Origin: Epiperipatus broadwayi
Taxonomy: Eukaryota; Onychophora; Udeonychophora; Euonychophora; Peripatidae
Reading direction: 5' to 3'
Assembly: GCA_028023455.1 (NCBI GenBank)
Contig: JAQFVV010006428.1
Coordinates: 603,501 to 667,500 of the forward strand
DNA length: 64,000 bases
Shown: positions 49,310 to 62,288 of the stretch, piece after piece
How positions within the stretch are numbered: position 1 is the stretch's first letter
Layout of the letters: each line of letters starts with the position of its first letter
Program-made: the position numbers and the translations under genes
Notes under the pieces: model-generated
What the model was told of the DNA's origin: nothing
What the model saw: only the letters and a program-made list of their open reading frames with translations
Databases searched by the model: none

Positions 49310-50390
49310 GCTTTATATTAAGATAGTCAATCTTCATACTTTAATGGATAGTCAAACAACTTCATTGAAAATCTAATAATGGAATGTTCAAAGCATGACA
49401 TTAGTCATTCTGAACCCTCATGTACAGAAGAATAATCCATTTTACATACATATGTGAGGGATGGGCAGACCTTTAATGCACTGTGTTTCAATATGTAAAT
49501 TTATATCCTAAACAGGCTTACACACACTTGCACATATAATGTAATATATAAGGGACTCAAACTCAGACTTTCACATGACCCTCAACTCTCTATGTTATCT
49601 CATATTGCTGACCGACCTGATCACACCCATGTTAAAAAGATAATTACCAATAAACATATTTTGTACTAAATGAGCAATCATCAGTTGATCCAGATTACTA
49701 TCTCCACACATATATAGTGCTCAGCTTTATATTAAGATAGACCATCTTCATACTTTAATGGACATGCTTCAAATTACTCCAACCCACAACTCTTCAGCCA
49801 TTCATTTCATGGAGATAGTAATCTGGACCAACTGATAAGTGATGGTTTAGCACAAAATACATATATTGGTGATTATTTATCTTTTCAAAATGTGTGTAAT
49901 CAGGTGGGTCAGCAATATGAGATGGCATGGAGAGTTGAGGGTCGTGTGAAAGTCTGATTTTGAATCCCTTATATATTACATTATATGTGCAGATGTGTGT
50001 AAGTCTGTACAGTGTATAAATTTACATATTGAAACACAGTGCATTAAAGGTCTGCCCAGCCATTGCATACGTATGTAAAATGAATTATTCTCTTGTACAT
50101 GAAGGGTCAGAATGACTAATGTCAACAGGGGTAAGATGACAACCATGGCACTTATGGGGGCTTTGAATGTTCCATCATCAGATTTTCAATGAAATGGATG
50201 GCTGAAGAGTTGTGGGTTGGAGTAGTTTGAAGCCTGTCCATTAAAGTATGAAGATTGGCTATCTTAATATAAAGCTGAGCACTGATTGTATATATGTGTG
50301 GAGATAATAATCTGGACCAATTTATGAGTGCTGTTTTAGCATGAAATATGTATATTGGTGGTTATTTATCTTTTTAATATGTCTTTAGCT
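49310..50390. mobile_element. SINE family B fold-back pair, arms about 450 bp
   Basis: The left arm (from AGCTTTATATTAAGATAG) is repeated inverted on the right, ending CTATCTTAATATAAAGCT near 50273. Inner blocks ATAAATTTACATATTGAAACA and TGAAAGTCTGATTTTGAATC (like a tRNA B box, about 49947) occur in the right arm and inverted in the left. A further partial copy follows at about 50290-50390. The two copies face each other. Confidence 0.8.
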
Positions 50391-50499
50391 ATTTCATAGG
50401 ATTCTCAATACATAATTGCTTTAGACTAGATGTCAAAACAACTTTTGCTGAATATGAAAGATTTTATTTAATTGCACTAAATATCATGACCTTGATTTA

Positions 50500-50547
<48 letters not shown>

Positions 50548-52697
50548 GATTCTATATTGTAACCTTTCCTTCTAGGGTTGTTGTTCCAACACACCTCTCT
50601 ACCTTACTTACCTTCTTTATTGTACCCCTCTACTATACTAGCTCAATAGTAAACCATCAAGTATAACAACAATAAAGTATTGACTCTTTATGGGACTTGA
50701 AACTTGCTAAATATTAAAACATAAAATAGTCTTTAGGGACAATTACAAGAGAGTGGGTTTAACATTGTGAAATATATAAAATACACTCTGCAATGGCATT
50801 GATATTGGGCAGCTCTCGTACTCCATCTTATTTTAATCATAAAATTCCCACAACAAACAATGATTTAACATAATATTTCATTTTAATAATGTTTTAACTG
50901 GTCTTCTGTCCTTTAATAATCTCAAAATAATATAACACTGAAACAAAACTACATTCACTTACAAGAATTAATGCTATCCTGTGGCTATCTCAGGAATCAT
51001 AATCCACTAAGACAATTAAATTGATAATTAAATAATTGAATTGCAAGGGGGAGTTTACTGGGATCCAACCATTTAATAAAAGCATATTTACTATTACAAA
51101 CCTTGATTAATCTCCCATTGCAACCTTAATCTAATTATAATAATACGATGTGGAAATTAACACTCACTATTTACTCATTAAATTCCCTTAAAAAATTTAA
51201 TCTACTTTTCCTAAGATTTATTCTCATACTTAGGTGAACAACAATTACTCTAGAATATTTATTTTTCTATAATCAAAGCTTCATCATGCCATTATTATCT
51301 ACCAAGTCTAATTCAATGAAATACATCTATTAATTAGTTAGAATTCACCCACTTTAATTAACTCATGTAGAATTACAAACCTTAAAATATATTTGGTTAG
51401 TAACTTGTACTCTGAAATTGTATCATACTTTTAAATTATGATATAACATATATTTCAACTTAAATTACCAAATTAGTATGCGACTCTCAAACATATTTCT
51501 AATTTCTATTATAAGCTCTCCATTTTGTAATATTTAATAGTATTTTTCATATGGCTCTTCAAAATTCTTTTGCATCTAATAAAAAATATGAATCACCATG
51601 AGCTTTCTTTATCATAGTTTTAATTTAAAGCAATTGATAGTTAGGGTATTAATTATAAAATGTTTAACATAACTATTCAAATAATAGGTGTAATCAAATG
51701 TGATATGTATAATTCAATGTGGATAATGTGCTTTATGGATATGACCTTGTGATGGAAACACCTCTCAGACACAATAAAATTAATACTATAAAGTTTAAAT
51801 CAAAATGGTTGTTCATTTACAATAATACTAATAAACCACAAACACATATAAACACTGGGTTAAATACTTCATTAACAAAAAAATAAGCATGAAATTGTTT
51901 ATACATTGATAACAAATTATTTACATTCTTTACAAATAAAGATCATGGTTATTATGTACAGTTAACCACTCCTTTAATTTGGCTTTTAATTGTTTTTTTA
52001 AAATTATAAATTCATTATTTTATTATCATGTATGCTTTCATATTCATCTGATATATTTACATCAGTCATGAATCATTTGGTGTCTTCATAATCATTTCCC
52101 TATATTACCTGATATTTTGCAACTCCCAATAAATTTAGGATCTTGTAATAGTTAATTTATATTTTATATTTAAAATTTGGTTTAAAATAGTATACTTCTA
52201 TTTTATTAACCAAGTTATTACTGATGTGGTAAATAAAAAAAATTCAATATTTATAATGTAACTAAAATGAATACTAAACTAAGAACTCTTTCTTATCATA
52301 CCATTCATTTACACCCCCATTCTCTATATCACTTATATTTTATAGTGTTCTTTGATCTCACTTATTTTTACTCATCTAGTAATTTATTCAAATTATTATT
52401 CAAACATAAAATATTGTTTTTGTACATGGTTTTACCTTCAAGTAAATCTATAAAGATTTAGGAAGAAATTATAAAATCCTGTAAATATTTCATCTCCCTT
52501 TGATGTCATTTATAATATTATTTATCTACAACTTTATCGATGAGAATCTGATTTTGTTCAATATTATATTCAGTAATATATCCTAATAAAAAGGATGAAG
52601 GTTTCATTTAAATATGAGGTGTCATATTTTGGCAGGCAATCATTTTCTTAATGATTTAATTGTCACGTTAACCTGGCTTCTTCCCTTAGCACTTATG
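50391..52697. other. No gene seen; (AT)n at about 50502-50542
   Basis: AT-rich intronic sequence. Short open frames such as 52267-52461 show no motif. Confidence 0.4.
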
Positions 52698-53144
52698 GTG
52701 GATAGCAGGGGTGGCCAACTTTTGTGTTCATAAGATCTACTTTTTATTTTAAAAATGTGTTGCAATCGACTTGTTGTCAAAGGCGTAGTCTAAGTGGAGG
52801 GAGGTGTAAAGTACATGCTATTTTTATGTATCTACCTAGTAAAGAATAACAATTATTTAACGGGCCCAAAACTCATGTCCTGGGAATTAAAACAACAATA
52901 TTTATTAATTCAAATTAGCTACATTAAATCAAGATTTAAAATATTATTTTCAATAATGATACGGCTTAGTAGACTTCATCTATCTAGAATTGAAAAAAAA
53001 AATTAGAACAAAAACAAAAATAGCAAAAAAACTTGAAAATCTTGACTTAATTTGTTTCACTCATTACCCGATAGCCCTTTCCAGATTGGCCTCGCGATCG
53101 ACCAGTGGATCATGATCGACTTATTGGACATCCCTGGTGTATAC
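52698..53144. mobile_element. hAT MITE, 431 bp, with flanking 8-bp duplication
   Basis: The element at 52706-53136 begins CAGGGGTGGCCAACTT and ends, inverted, CAGGGATGTCCAATAA. These are typical hAT terminal repeats. The flanks GTGGATAG (52698-52705) and GTGTATAC (53137-53144) agree in 6 of 8 positions. Subterminal ATCGACTT/AAGTCGAT blocks also pair. No transposase. Confidence 0.8.
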
Positions 53145-53703
53145 TATCCTCATTTTCTTGTAGGAAATTCTTCCATCTCTTTTCTATAAATATATGGGCA
53201 TCACACAGATTACTCCCACTTAACTATTCTTCAGTTTTTCAGGATGATATTTTGTCCTATTCTAAAAATGTAACTCATCTTTCTCGATTGTGTATTTGGC
53301 ATCTATTACTCTACTAATTCTAGTCTAACAACTTAATATAGTCTTCCCCATACGATAATTTTCTCTTCATATCTACAGTCATGGTATTAATAATTACTTT
53401 TAAAATCTTGTATACATTCAGACTCCTTTTAAATATGATTTTTTTTTTAAGTAATAAACTTTATTAAACAAACATTTAAATATGTACATGAAATATCTAC
53501 AAATTAGTTTTGTTTCACCTTATGCCTTACGCCAAATTTACCAATCCTGTCCCCCCAAAGCACCACATTGCAAATCTATAATACTCTCATTGTTGAAATG
53601 TTAATATTGTTTTCCTGTTAAATCCTAGAGTTAAGCCTCACAAATCTTCTTGAAAGATCTTCTACATACTTTTACTGTCTTATTTCTCTTTATGTGTGTC
53701 CCT

Positions 53704-54147
53704 TTACTCCCACATTTCGCAAACAGTCATAGCAGTCCCTCCCGATACCATTTCCATAATCTTCTTTGGCCAGTATTTCAAACACCTAGCAAAATAGTTG
53801 TCCCAATCATTGTCAAGTTTCTTCAACCAATTAAACTTTTTGTTATCAAAAATTAACGAACACCGGATTGTCCATATAGTTTTCAATACACGCATTATCA
53901 CCACTGCGTTATGAGGTTTGAATTTTATTACATTTTGCTTCAGTAATATTTTAAGATTTATCATTGGGGTGTGGAAAACTCTGTATCTTAGCTTCCCAAA
54001 CTCACTGCATTCTTCTAGTAAGTGTTGATATGTTTCACGTTTATTTTTACAAAATGAACAAGTTTCCTCTAAGCTCATTCCCAATCTTTTATTAATGTAT
54101 GTTGTGGTCGGTAAAATTCCATTGATCAACTTGAATATGAATTTCAT
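53704..54147 (-). pseudogene. LINE reverse transcriptase, C-terminal zinc-knuckle part
   Basis: One open frame of 147 codons. It starts FKLINGILPTTTYINKRLG and continues with ETCSFCKNKRETYQHLLEEC, the Cys-x2-Cys...His-x4-Cys pattern of the zf-RVT region that follows the polymerase in many LINEs. The remainder has the usual Trp-rich tail (KTIWTIRCSLIF). No polymerase core is present upstream (higher coordinates), so this is a 5'-truncated copy. The frame lacks internal stops, so it may be fairly young. Confidence 0.85.
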
Positions 54148-54340
54148 ATATGTCTGTGGTGTCTAAATTGAATGAAATTTGTAATGAAATTTAAATATGA
54201 TTTTTATTTGACTTGTTAAACTTGGAATATTTTAACTTTTATAATATTTTACTGAGAAAAATATTAAAACAGCTATCTGCTCTTTATGTTTCTTGAATCT
54301 CCTCTCCTAGAATGTCTGCGTCGTTTTTTTTTTTTACTTA

Positions 54341-54358
54341 CCCCCCTACGGGGGGGGG
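54341..54358. other. C6-TAC-G9 hairpin
   Basis: CCCCCCTACGGGGGGGGG in otherwise AT-rich DNA, after a T12 run. It could form a very stable small hairpin. Confidence 0.8.
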
Positions 54359-54789
54359 ATAATTGACTTCAGCAAACTATTTATTTGACTTCTCATTGGT
54401 CAATTTCCCAAAGCAACTTTTACAATTTTTAACTTAAAATATTTTTCTGCTTCTATTTTAAAATAATTGAAATCAATAAATGTTTTACAAACGAAATCAA
54501 TTTAAGTCATTTGTTTATAACCAAAGTTTTGATTCTAACTATATTTTTAATAAATGACGTTATTAATTGAATTTGAATATACAATTTATAACAAATATTT
54601 ATACTTAAAAAGATCTTATTACAATAATTTAAAGTAAATTCTTATCTTATAATCAATAATTGTTCCTTCTTTCATTGATTACAATTTTATGATCTTTAGC
54701 TTTTAAAGGAACGTTGCATTAAAAATAGGTTTAAGTCAAACTGAGAAGTAATTTCTATTTATTTAAATGGACAACTATTGTATTAAAAT

Positions 54790-54900
54790 TTATCTTTTCC
54801 AAAGACTTTATCATGTGATTGAGTGTTAGTATTCATTCATTTATAGTTAAAATCTTCAAAGCGCATGTGCAACAGCGTATATTATAGTAGATTATAATAT
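54790..54900. mobile_element. MITE family C fragment
   Basis: CCAAAGACTTTATCATGTG, GTATTCATTCATTTATAG and AAAGCGCATGTGCAACAGC match blocks in the copies at 44200-44350 and 57150-57220. Confidence 0.65.
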
Positions 54901-55199
54901 ATATTTTTTCTAATTAGCAATGGTTATTAAATCTGTATAGAATTCTCTTTTTAAACTTTATATTAAATCATTTATTAATGTTATACCTGAGTTTAAGGCA
55001 TTACTATTATTTTAAAGTATAAATTTAAAATTTTGGAGCTATAATCTACATTTTTCTATACCATACGTCATGGATAACCAATCAAAAGATTACAATATAT
55101 ATATAAATTAATAATTTTTAACAGATATTATTATTCAAATATTCTTAAAAATATTTCAACAATATATATAGTATTTTCAATAGTTTTAAATGAGTGTGT

Positions 55200-55650
55200 A
55201 ATTAATTCTTACAGATTTTTAATATCACTACTTTAAAATGTATTTATTTAATTAAATTCAAGCTAAGCGCTTTAGAAGTGAAAAATAAGAAAAGCTTTAA
55301 ATGGAATTCTTATGCTAAGGGAGAAGTAAAATAGAATTCTTATAAGTTTAACATAGTACGCTGAGTAAGTTTTCGATATTTTTATTATAATATCATAATC
55401 ATAGCAGTACAGTGGCAAAGTGGATGCGACTGGTAATTTAAATAATATGTAAATGAGTTGCTTTACATGAACCACTTTTTAAAGAGGAGAAAGTAGGATT
55501 TTTTTTTGTTTATAACATTCTCATTATTGGCAATATGCCAAGCTTCTTTCACTTTGTGTTTTGTATCATTGCATTCTGAGTATACCACACTGGCCATTGT
55601 AGGTTCAAAGGGATGACTGGGTTTATTTTTATGATCTAAAAATATGAATT
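55200..55650. other. No gene seen
   Basis: AT-rich intronic sequence; the minus frame 55272-55475 shows no motif. Confidence 0.35.
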
Positions 55651-55786
55651 TATGGTCAGAATTGTTCTTGATCCTGTTATACAGATACTGGTACTTGGAA
55701 ACACTGAATTATAAATGTATGGTCAGAATTATTCTTGGCCCTATTATACAAATATTAGTGCTGGGCAACATTACATTATTTAATTT
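55651..55786. repeat. 68-bp tandem repeat, two copies
   Basis: TATGGTCAGAATTGTTCTTG at 55651 returns as TATGGTCAGAATTATTCTTG at 55719. The following ATACAGATACTGGTACTTGG also recurs in changed form (ATACAAATATTAGTGCTGGG). Confidence 0.85.
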
Positions 55787-55829
55787 AAAAATATGCTAAA
55801 CAGATTCACTCTATCTACTAATACAGTAG

Positions 55830-56420
55830 CAAACTATCCATAGAGTAGCGCCACCAAGTGCAAGTCTTAGTAATCAATGGATGCAATAAGGTTTGGGCAT
55901 AAAATCCCCTATCTAGTGCCTACTCGTCCAATATCCCCAGACTAGTTTTTAGCTTGTGGTTTTTCTCAGTAAGGAGCCTGGATTTGATAGCACTGTATCT
56001 AGATCTTAAGATTTAAGGCAACTCTCCAGCAATCACTTTTGATGTATTTACTTAGCTATAAAGATATGATCCCAAGGTAAAATCACAGTCATGTTTCCAA
56101 TCCAAGCTTGCTCACTTGTATAATCATATAGATCAGAACCCACTTCAGTATTTATACATTTTGGTGTATTTGGTTTTTCAAAGCCAGTCACCATTATCCT
56201 ATAATGAGTATTGGTATAAAACCATTGTAACACCACATGATCATCATTTTCCTATGCTTATACCCACTGTTAATACAGTAGTGATCCCTTCATACAGTAC
56301 CTATTACTAAAACTTTGTCCTGGATGGCAATACTGTATGAAGTTGGCTACTGTACTAGCTGCTTGAATAAGCATAGAAAATGATGATCATTTGGTATTAC
56401 AGTGGTTTTATTCATTAATG
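55830..56420 (-). repeat. Dispersed repeat family A, copy 3, with palindromic end
   Basis: 55850-56040 matches 4100-4290, and 56110-56250 matches 4375-4500. The right part (56218-56415) is a palindrome: AAAACCATTGTAACACC and CATCATTTTCCTATGCTTA pair with TAAGCATAGAAAATGATGAT and GTATTACAGTGGTTTT. It ends about 100 bases before exon c. Confidence 0.8.
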
Positions 56421-56517
56421 TTTATGTGTATATTTTTAAATCCCAAAAATTATTTTAATAAAATTATATATATATATATGAGTATTTATTAACAATATAT
56501 ATATATATTATTTTTAG

Positions 56518-56569
56518 ATTCAAGATAACGTTTTACAAAAACAGATAGAACAACATCTAAATGAATATG
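56518..56569 (+). CDS. P4HA-like gene, exon c: last TPR helix
   Basis: This short exon (17 codons plus one base) reads IQDNVLQKQIEQHLNEY. It starts in phase 0 after ATTTTTAG and ends before GTATGC. Its position matches the part of P4HA that follows the TPR, where a short turn leads into a helix of the form GDLDKALLLTKKLLE. The amphipathic helix pattern and the phase match with the exon at 47512-47672 support it. It is too short to be certain on its own. The surrounding 8.8-kb and 1-kb introns hold only repeats and AT-rich sequence. Confidence 0.66.
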
Positions 56570-56944
56570 GTATGCAAAAATTTGTTTTTGTTTTTCCTTT
56601 TTAGTAGATTATTCTATTTGCTTATAATCATGGTAGAAACAAATCAATGTAAATCATTGTTTTGAAAAATAGTTAATTTAAAATTGAACATTTGTAAAAT
56701 TTATATTAGTTTTCTTTTGAAGGCCTATAAGTCCATACAAAACGTATAAAAGACTGTAGAAAATACAGATTACAAAACATTTTTTAATAATTTTTAATTA
56801 CCTTATTGCAAGTAGTTTAATTTTATTTATTCTGTTACATATATTTTAATGAGAACATTTTTATTTATTTATTTATTTTTAAAGTCAAATATTATTTTCA
56901 TTATTATTTATCTCCCTATATCAATCTTATTGCATCATTCTTAT

Positions 56945-57235
56945 TATTTAAATAAGATATTAATTTTATATAGCGCTATGTTTTAATAAACTGTAATCGT
57001 AATAATCAGCCATTAAACTAATGCACATGCACTTTGCGTATTTTTATCTATAAATGAATACTCTACTTCCAAACACATTCCAAATGCTTAAGATTTCCTC
57101 ATACATAAATGTTTGGGTTGAAAGAATAGATGGATTCATTCTATCTTTCACAAAGACTTTATCTTATGTTTGGAAATGAGAGTATTCATTTATAGATAAA
57201 AATCCACAAAGCACATGTGCATTCTTATTATTGTA
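56945..57235. mobile_element. MITE family C, copy in the 1-kb intron
   Basis: AATAAGATATTAATTTTATA, TAGCGC, CACATGCACTTTGCG and GGTTGAAAGAATAGATGGATT match 44021-44388. Internal inverted blocks (TATAAATGAATACTC and GAGTATTCATTTATA) are kept. It lies between exon c and exon d. Confidence 0.78.
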
Positions 57236-57536
57236 TATATACTTTCCTCCTATGTGATGCTATCTATAAAAATATACATTTGTTCATTCCTTCTATGAAA
57301 ATTGGGAATCATGTAGACACATTCATAACAATATGTTATTGTTTAAAAGATTATAAATTTGTAACATTTATACTGAAATGACATACATCTGGGTTATCAT
57401 GGTTAAAACAGATATTTCATTGATACAGGTATTTTTATTATTTTATTAGATTTATACTCTATATAAATTTCATTATTTATAACAATTTGTAATGACATAG
57501 GTAATAAATATACATAACTTAATATTTGTAAAATAG

Positions 57537-57641
57537 GTTCTACCAGAAAAGAAAATGTGTGTATTTTCACTATCAAAGAGATGAAAGAAAAAAATATCAA
57601 TATATTGCAAGATGCCACTAAGTTCATTCAAAATTTAAAAG
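57537..57641 (+). CDS. P4HA-like gene, candidate exon d
   Basis: A 105-base open stretch lies between TAAAATAG and GGTGAAT donor sequence, with one base carried at each end (a symmetric 1-1 exon). Joined to the preceding exon it opens with Gly-Ser-Thr and then runs IFTIKEMKEKNINILQDATK plus FIQNLK, an amphipathic helix. The helix resembles the start of the P4HA N-terminal domain (F-T-S-I, then M, E and L spaced along a helix, then YI), which would be out of order this far downstream. It could instead be a divergent linker after the TPR. Phase and splice sites agree with both neighbours, but no motif fixes its identity. Confidence 0.48.
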
Positions 57642-60600
57642 GTGAATCAGATTGATTTCAAACGAAAACATTTTTTAAAAAGTGTTTTTTGAGAAAAGTT
57701 TCATAATAATGCAGTTTATAAAAACTATAATAAAAATCATAATTAGTTATTATATTTCATTACTTTCTTCTTTCTTCATCTTTACTTCTTACTTATCGCT
57801 GATTTTACTTCATAATCTTTAATAACAAAAAAAAAAAACTTATTTCCAATATAAGATAACAAGTTATTAAATCATTTAATTTACGAGTAATTGAAGCTGT
57901 TTCAAGAATATCACATAAAAAATATGAATATTACAATATCATTTATTGGATATAAAATTTTTTGACCTGTGTATCTGACTGCCATTTTATTACAGATTTT
58001 CTTCTAGTTTATCCTAACAATGGTTTAATTGTAGGTCACTTTTATTTACATTTGGCTTAATATGAAGTCGAACTTATTTTTGTGATTATTTCTTTTTTCT
58101 CACCTTTTTTCCCCCTAATTAGTTTACTTTTAATTTTTTATTAACATATAGAAAGCCTACACAAATTATTATATAGAAAAGTTTCACCACAATGCATCAG
58201 CATGCTATTAATTATAACATACACTTAATGGATATCTGTTATGTGAATACTCAAATGCGATTTAATTTGTTGTTAGACTTATAGCAAAAATATGTTTTAT
58301 CTTTTGATTTGACAATATTATTTTGTTTACACTTGTTACAAATACTTTTCTGAATTAAAATGTGTAATTTTTTTGATCTTTAATAAATGAATGATCAGGT
58401 ATTCATCATATTTAATTAGTAGTATATTTCTTATATTTGTTCCGAATATAGTTTATCATTAGTCATGGCAAAACCTTACTACATTTTGTATTGTTATAAT
58501 CTTTCCCGAACAGATGTGTTATATGAAAATACCATTTTAAACCATTCGTTTTGTACATTATCACTTAGATATATTACTAAGAAGAATGATTTTTGATTTG
58601 TAACTGATCTACATGATATGATTATATTTGCCTCTTTGCAATTTTGTTAATTAATTCTGTATCCATATTCCATCTGAACAATTTTATTTACATACAATGT
58701 ATGGATATAGGAAGAATATAATCTTTACACAAGTTATGTGTGTTTACCCTATTATACCATTAATCTAGAATATAGTTGAGATATTTATGGGTCTGATTCC
58801 ACATTGTATATTAATCAAATGACCATGATATATATTTTGCAATATATGAATATTATACTTATTACCAAACAAAATCTTACTTTTCTCTCATAAAGTATTT
58901 CAAAATTATTTTTTGACTCACATTTTAAATATATGTGAATCAAATGGCACACTGTATTATTTGTCCTCTTATTACAGTTGCTAGATTATTTGGATATAAT
59001 TGAAATTTTTCAGGCTAAGTTACAATATTGCACAGAAACTTATCATTTATTGTGTGCATACAAATCTTTAACTATGTCTATAGTAAAGATACCTGATAAA
59101 GGCATATATGCTTTAAATATCTTGTAGATTATAGGCAAGATAGCTGTTAAAGGTTTATATACTTAAAACATCTAGTGGGTTCTTTAGATAAATAAACATA
59201 TTTCAGAAAGTTTAAAATTTATTAATCATAATTTATTAGTTACATCACCTTAAAGAACTAAAATATTAAATCCATTTCGTAATTTATTTCAGCATTAATA
59301 AATAAATTATTGTAATAATATTTTTGTATATTTTATTGATTCACATATTAGACAGGCTGAGATCACACTTCATAATTAAAACTTGCATTCTATCTATAAA
59401 ATAAAATTATATATATATACGCACACACATTATCATTGCATTTTATAACTTATGGAAGTAAAAATTATTTTACACTGTGATGTGCTCCATCTTGAAATGA
59501 GACATTCTCAGACATTTAATTTTGTTTTCTTTATATCATCCTTTTATCATAAGAATAACTATGTTGATTGAAATGAAGATGGTAGCTTTTAAATAAAATA
59601 AATATATGATCACAGAATAATCAGTTTTATTTACAGAGGGGTTGAACTTTCTCCAATCACCGTTTTGACATAATTTACTCAAGGTAAATACATTAATGAT
59701 CCTCCTTAGTCATTTATTAAACTGGAAATTCCTAGTTAAATATTAATACCTTTTTTTAATTAAACGCACGTACACCATGGATTAATTCAAATTTATTTTT
59801 CAATTTACATATTTAATATTTTTAATACGTGTCTTAATAATCTCCATTCTCCCATAAATACTTAAAACATATAAATAAAGACATCTTAAAAGACAAATAA
59901 TTTCAAAGTGTTTATTTCACATTAAATCATCAGGGTACAATTGTTTACTCACATCTTCATTATTTATTTAGCATTTATCAATACCAGCATCTCTAGAATA
60001 TGTGATAGATCAGAAATCTTAAATAAAGTTGTAACAATATTATGTATGGAAAAAGATTGAAATTAAGTTATTACATATGTATGAGTGTAATTAAAAAGAA
60101 GTACATTGAACTTTATCTGAGATATAAAATTTTGTCCAGTTTAGGAATATTTTTCTAGTTTAACAAATGATTAATAAATGCATTACACCATTGTAGTGAA
60201 TATAGAAGTTCTGATATGTAAATCAAATTATAATAATCTGGAATTGGTACATTCTGAACAAATGATAAAATTATAAGCTAGAGATGAATACCTGCCAAGT
60301 GATAAATGCTGGTTAGCATTATATTTACATTTTGGTATTCAGAGCCGATGCAAGAGCGGTTGTGATGGTGAGATGACACTAGCACTAGGCCTCCCATTAC
60401 ATTTATCAAGACTCCGCAACTCCATGATCTACACTTTCTGCAAAAATAAAAAAATAAAATGTTTTATTACTCGATAAACATAATTATGTCTCCCTTTTTT
60501 TATTGACAAAATTCTGTAATTTGAATACCCTATTGTGATTGTGCAGTGATGTAAATTTTTCAACTACTTACAATGTGTATGCTTAAATATTTCACAATGT

Positions 60601-60900
60601 TCAGGTCATGTGAAATCAGCATATGTCAAAAAAGATTCTTTGTTAGCAATTTTATCAATTGAATAAGAATTTGTAAAAAAAAAAGAGACTAAATTATTCC
60701 TATATTATTAATAGTTTCGCAATGAAACATTCAAAGGAAGAAAACTGAATATTTTACATTATATGTATTTCACTTTATTTGTTCAAACATTCATTCAATA
60801 TAATTGCACGAAGTCGTATTTATAATTTATAAATCACCATAAATAAGTAATTATGTATATAAGTATTAACCTGTGTAATGGTTATTTTGAGTCATCATCA
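57642..60900. other. No gene seen; intron between exons d and e
   Basis: About 3.2 kb of AT-rich sequence. I saw neither coding motifs nor copies of the three repeat families here. Confidence 0.4.
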
Positions 60901-61083
60901 TCAACCATTATCAATCCACTGCAGGATGAAGGTCTCTCCAAGTTCAATCCATCTTTTCCTATCTTTAGCTTCTCTTCTCCACATCACCCCAGCACATTTT
61001 CTTATTTCATCCACCCATCTCACATGTGGTCTCTTTCTGGGTCTTTTACAATCTCTTGGAATCCAGTTTAACATATAATGCAA
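60888..61083 (-). pseudogene. LINE 3' tail (last 60 codons of ORF2)
   Basis: The minus frame ends RPHVRWVDEIRKCAGVMWRR, then EAKDRKRW, then GETFILQWIDNG. This is the C-terminal signature of a class of animal LINE ORF2 proteins (RW-x-D-x-I...AG-x-x-W...A-x-DR-x-RW...GEA-x-x-x-QW-x-x-x-G). Directly after it comes a short TTGATGATGATGA tail (about 60903-60888), as LINE 3' ends often have. Everything upstream is missing. Confidence 0.88.
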
Positions 61084-61784
61084 AAAATATATATTTTATT
61101 TCCATGAAAGTTCTTTTTTAAAGCGAATTCTCATCCTAAATAAATAAACATTTTAACGAAGATAATCGTTTTGGACTTTATTTGTAATAATTATCATTTT
61201 CAGATATTTTTATTCATATGTTTCAATAATGCATATCAGGTTAAAATGTTTATTAATATGTCTCTTATTAAAATACATTATCTTTTAATTTTTATTTGTT
61301 AAATCATTAATTTTTGTTTATGGCTGAGATGTTATCTGACATAATGTGTTTCATTGTTAATAAATGTATTTTTAGGATCTATTTACTCTGTTTCATATAC
61401 CAAGTTAAGCTTCAAAAACATAATTACATAAAAAAATCTGAGAATAGACTAACAACTACAATTTTTTTTTCCCCATTTAATAAATGTATTTACTTCTAAC
61501 TTTGGGGGAAATCACATTTTAGACATTGATATAAAATATATTTCGGTAACAATTAACTTAAACATATAAGATGATATTAAACTCTATATTTTGTTATTTT
61601 TATTTTCAGGCTAATTATTTTACTAACTATATTCATATTACTATGGTTGATCATAATTTTTGTACATCACTTTCGGGGAAAACGTCAATGGAAAAGCTAA
61701 CAAAACATGAACATTTTTAATCATATTCTAAATTTCACTTTTTTAAAGATAAACTTTTCTATTTTTAGTTATAATAAAAAATAA
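61084..61784. other. No gene seen
   Basis: AT-rich intronic sequence; the + frame 61314-61499 has no motif. Confidence 0.4.
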
Positions 61785-62060
61785 ATAGGATATATAAGCT
61801 CAGACTTTCACACAACCCATCACTTTCCAGTCCATCTAATAACACCGATACACTCAAGTACATATATGCTGAAAAGATAAATAATCACCAATATACGTAT
61901 TTCATGCTAAACCAGCAATCATCAGTTGGTCCAGATTATCATCTCCCACACATATATACTATAAGTTCTCAGATATATATTAAGATAGACAATCTTCATA
62001 CTTTAATGGACAGGCTTCAATCTACTACACACTCCAACTCTTCAACCGTCCATCAGGTCA
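61785..62060 (-). mobile_element. SINE family B, most complete copy
   Basis: Contains, in order, AGCTCAGACTTTCACACAAC, GAAAAGATAAATAATCACCA, CAGTTGGTCCAGATTATCAT, TTAAGATAGACAATCTTCAT and CAATCTACTACACACTCC. It is the reference used to recognise the split copy at 35095/42075. The reverse strand has tRNA-like B-box resemblance (GTGTGAAAGTCTGAG). The + frame at 61904-62140 is a reading of the repeat. Confidence 0.8.
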
Positions 62061-62288
62061 CGTTCTTAGCTTCTGCAGAATATAATTTACCAGTAATAAT
62101 TTTTTTGATTAAATTAAAGCTGGTCTGCAACAAGCCGTAAGCAATTATAAATATGAATATTATAATAATTCTTATGAATTCGCATATTGTGGTGGCATAT
62201 AAACGAATATAATGGCATAAATTTTCCATAAAACATGGAAATGTGTATAACTTTTTGAGTAATCTTAATTTTGACATTATATTTGCAG

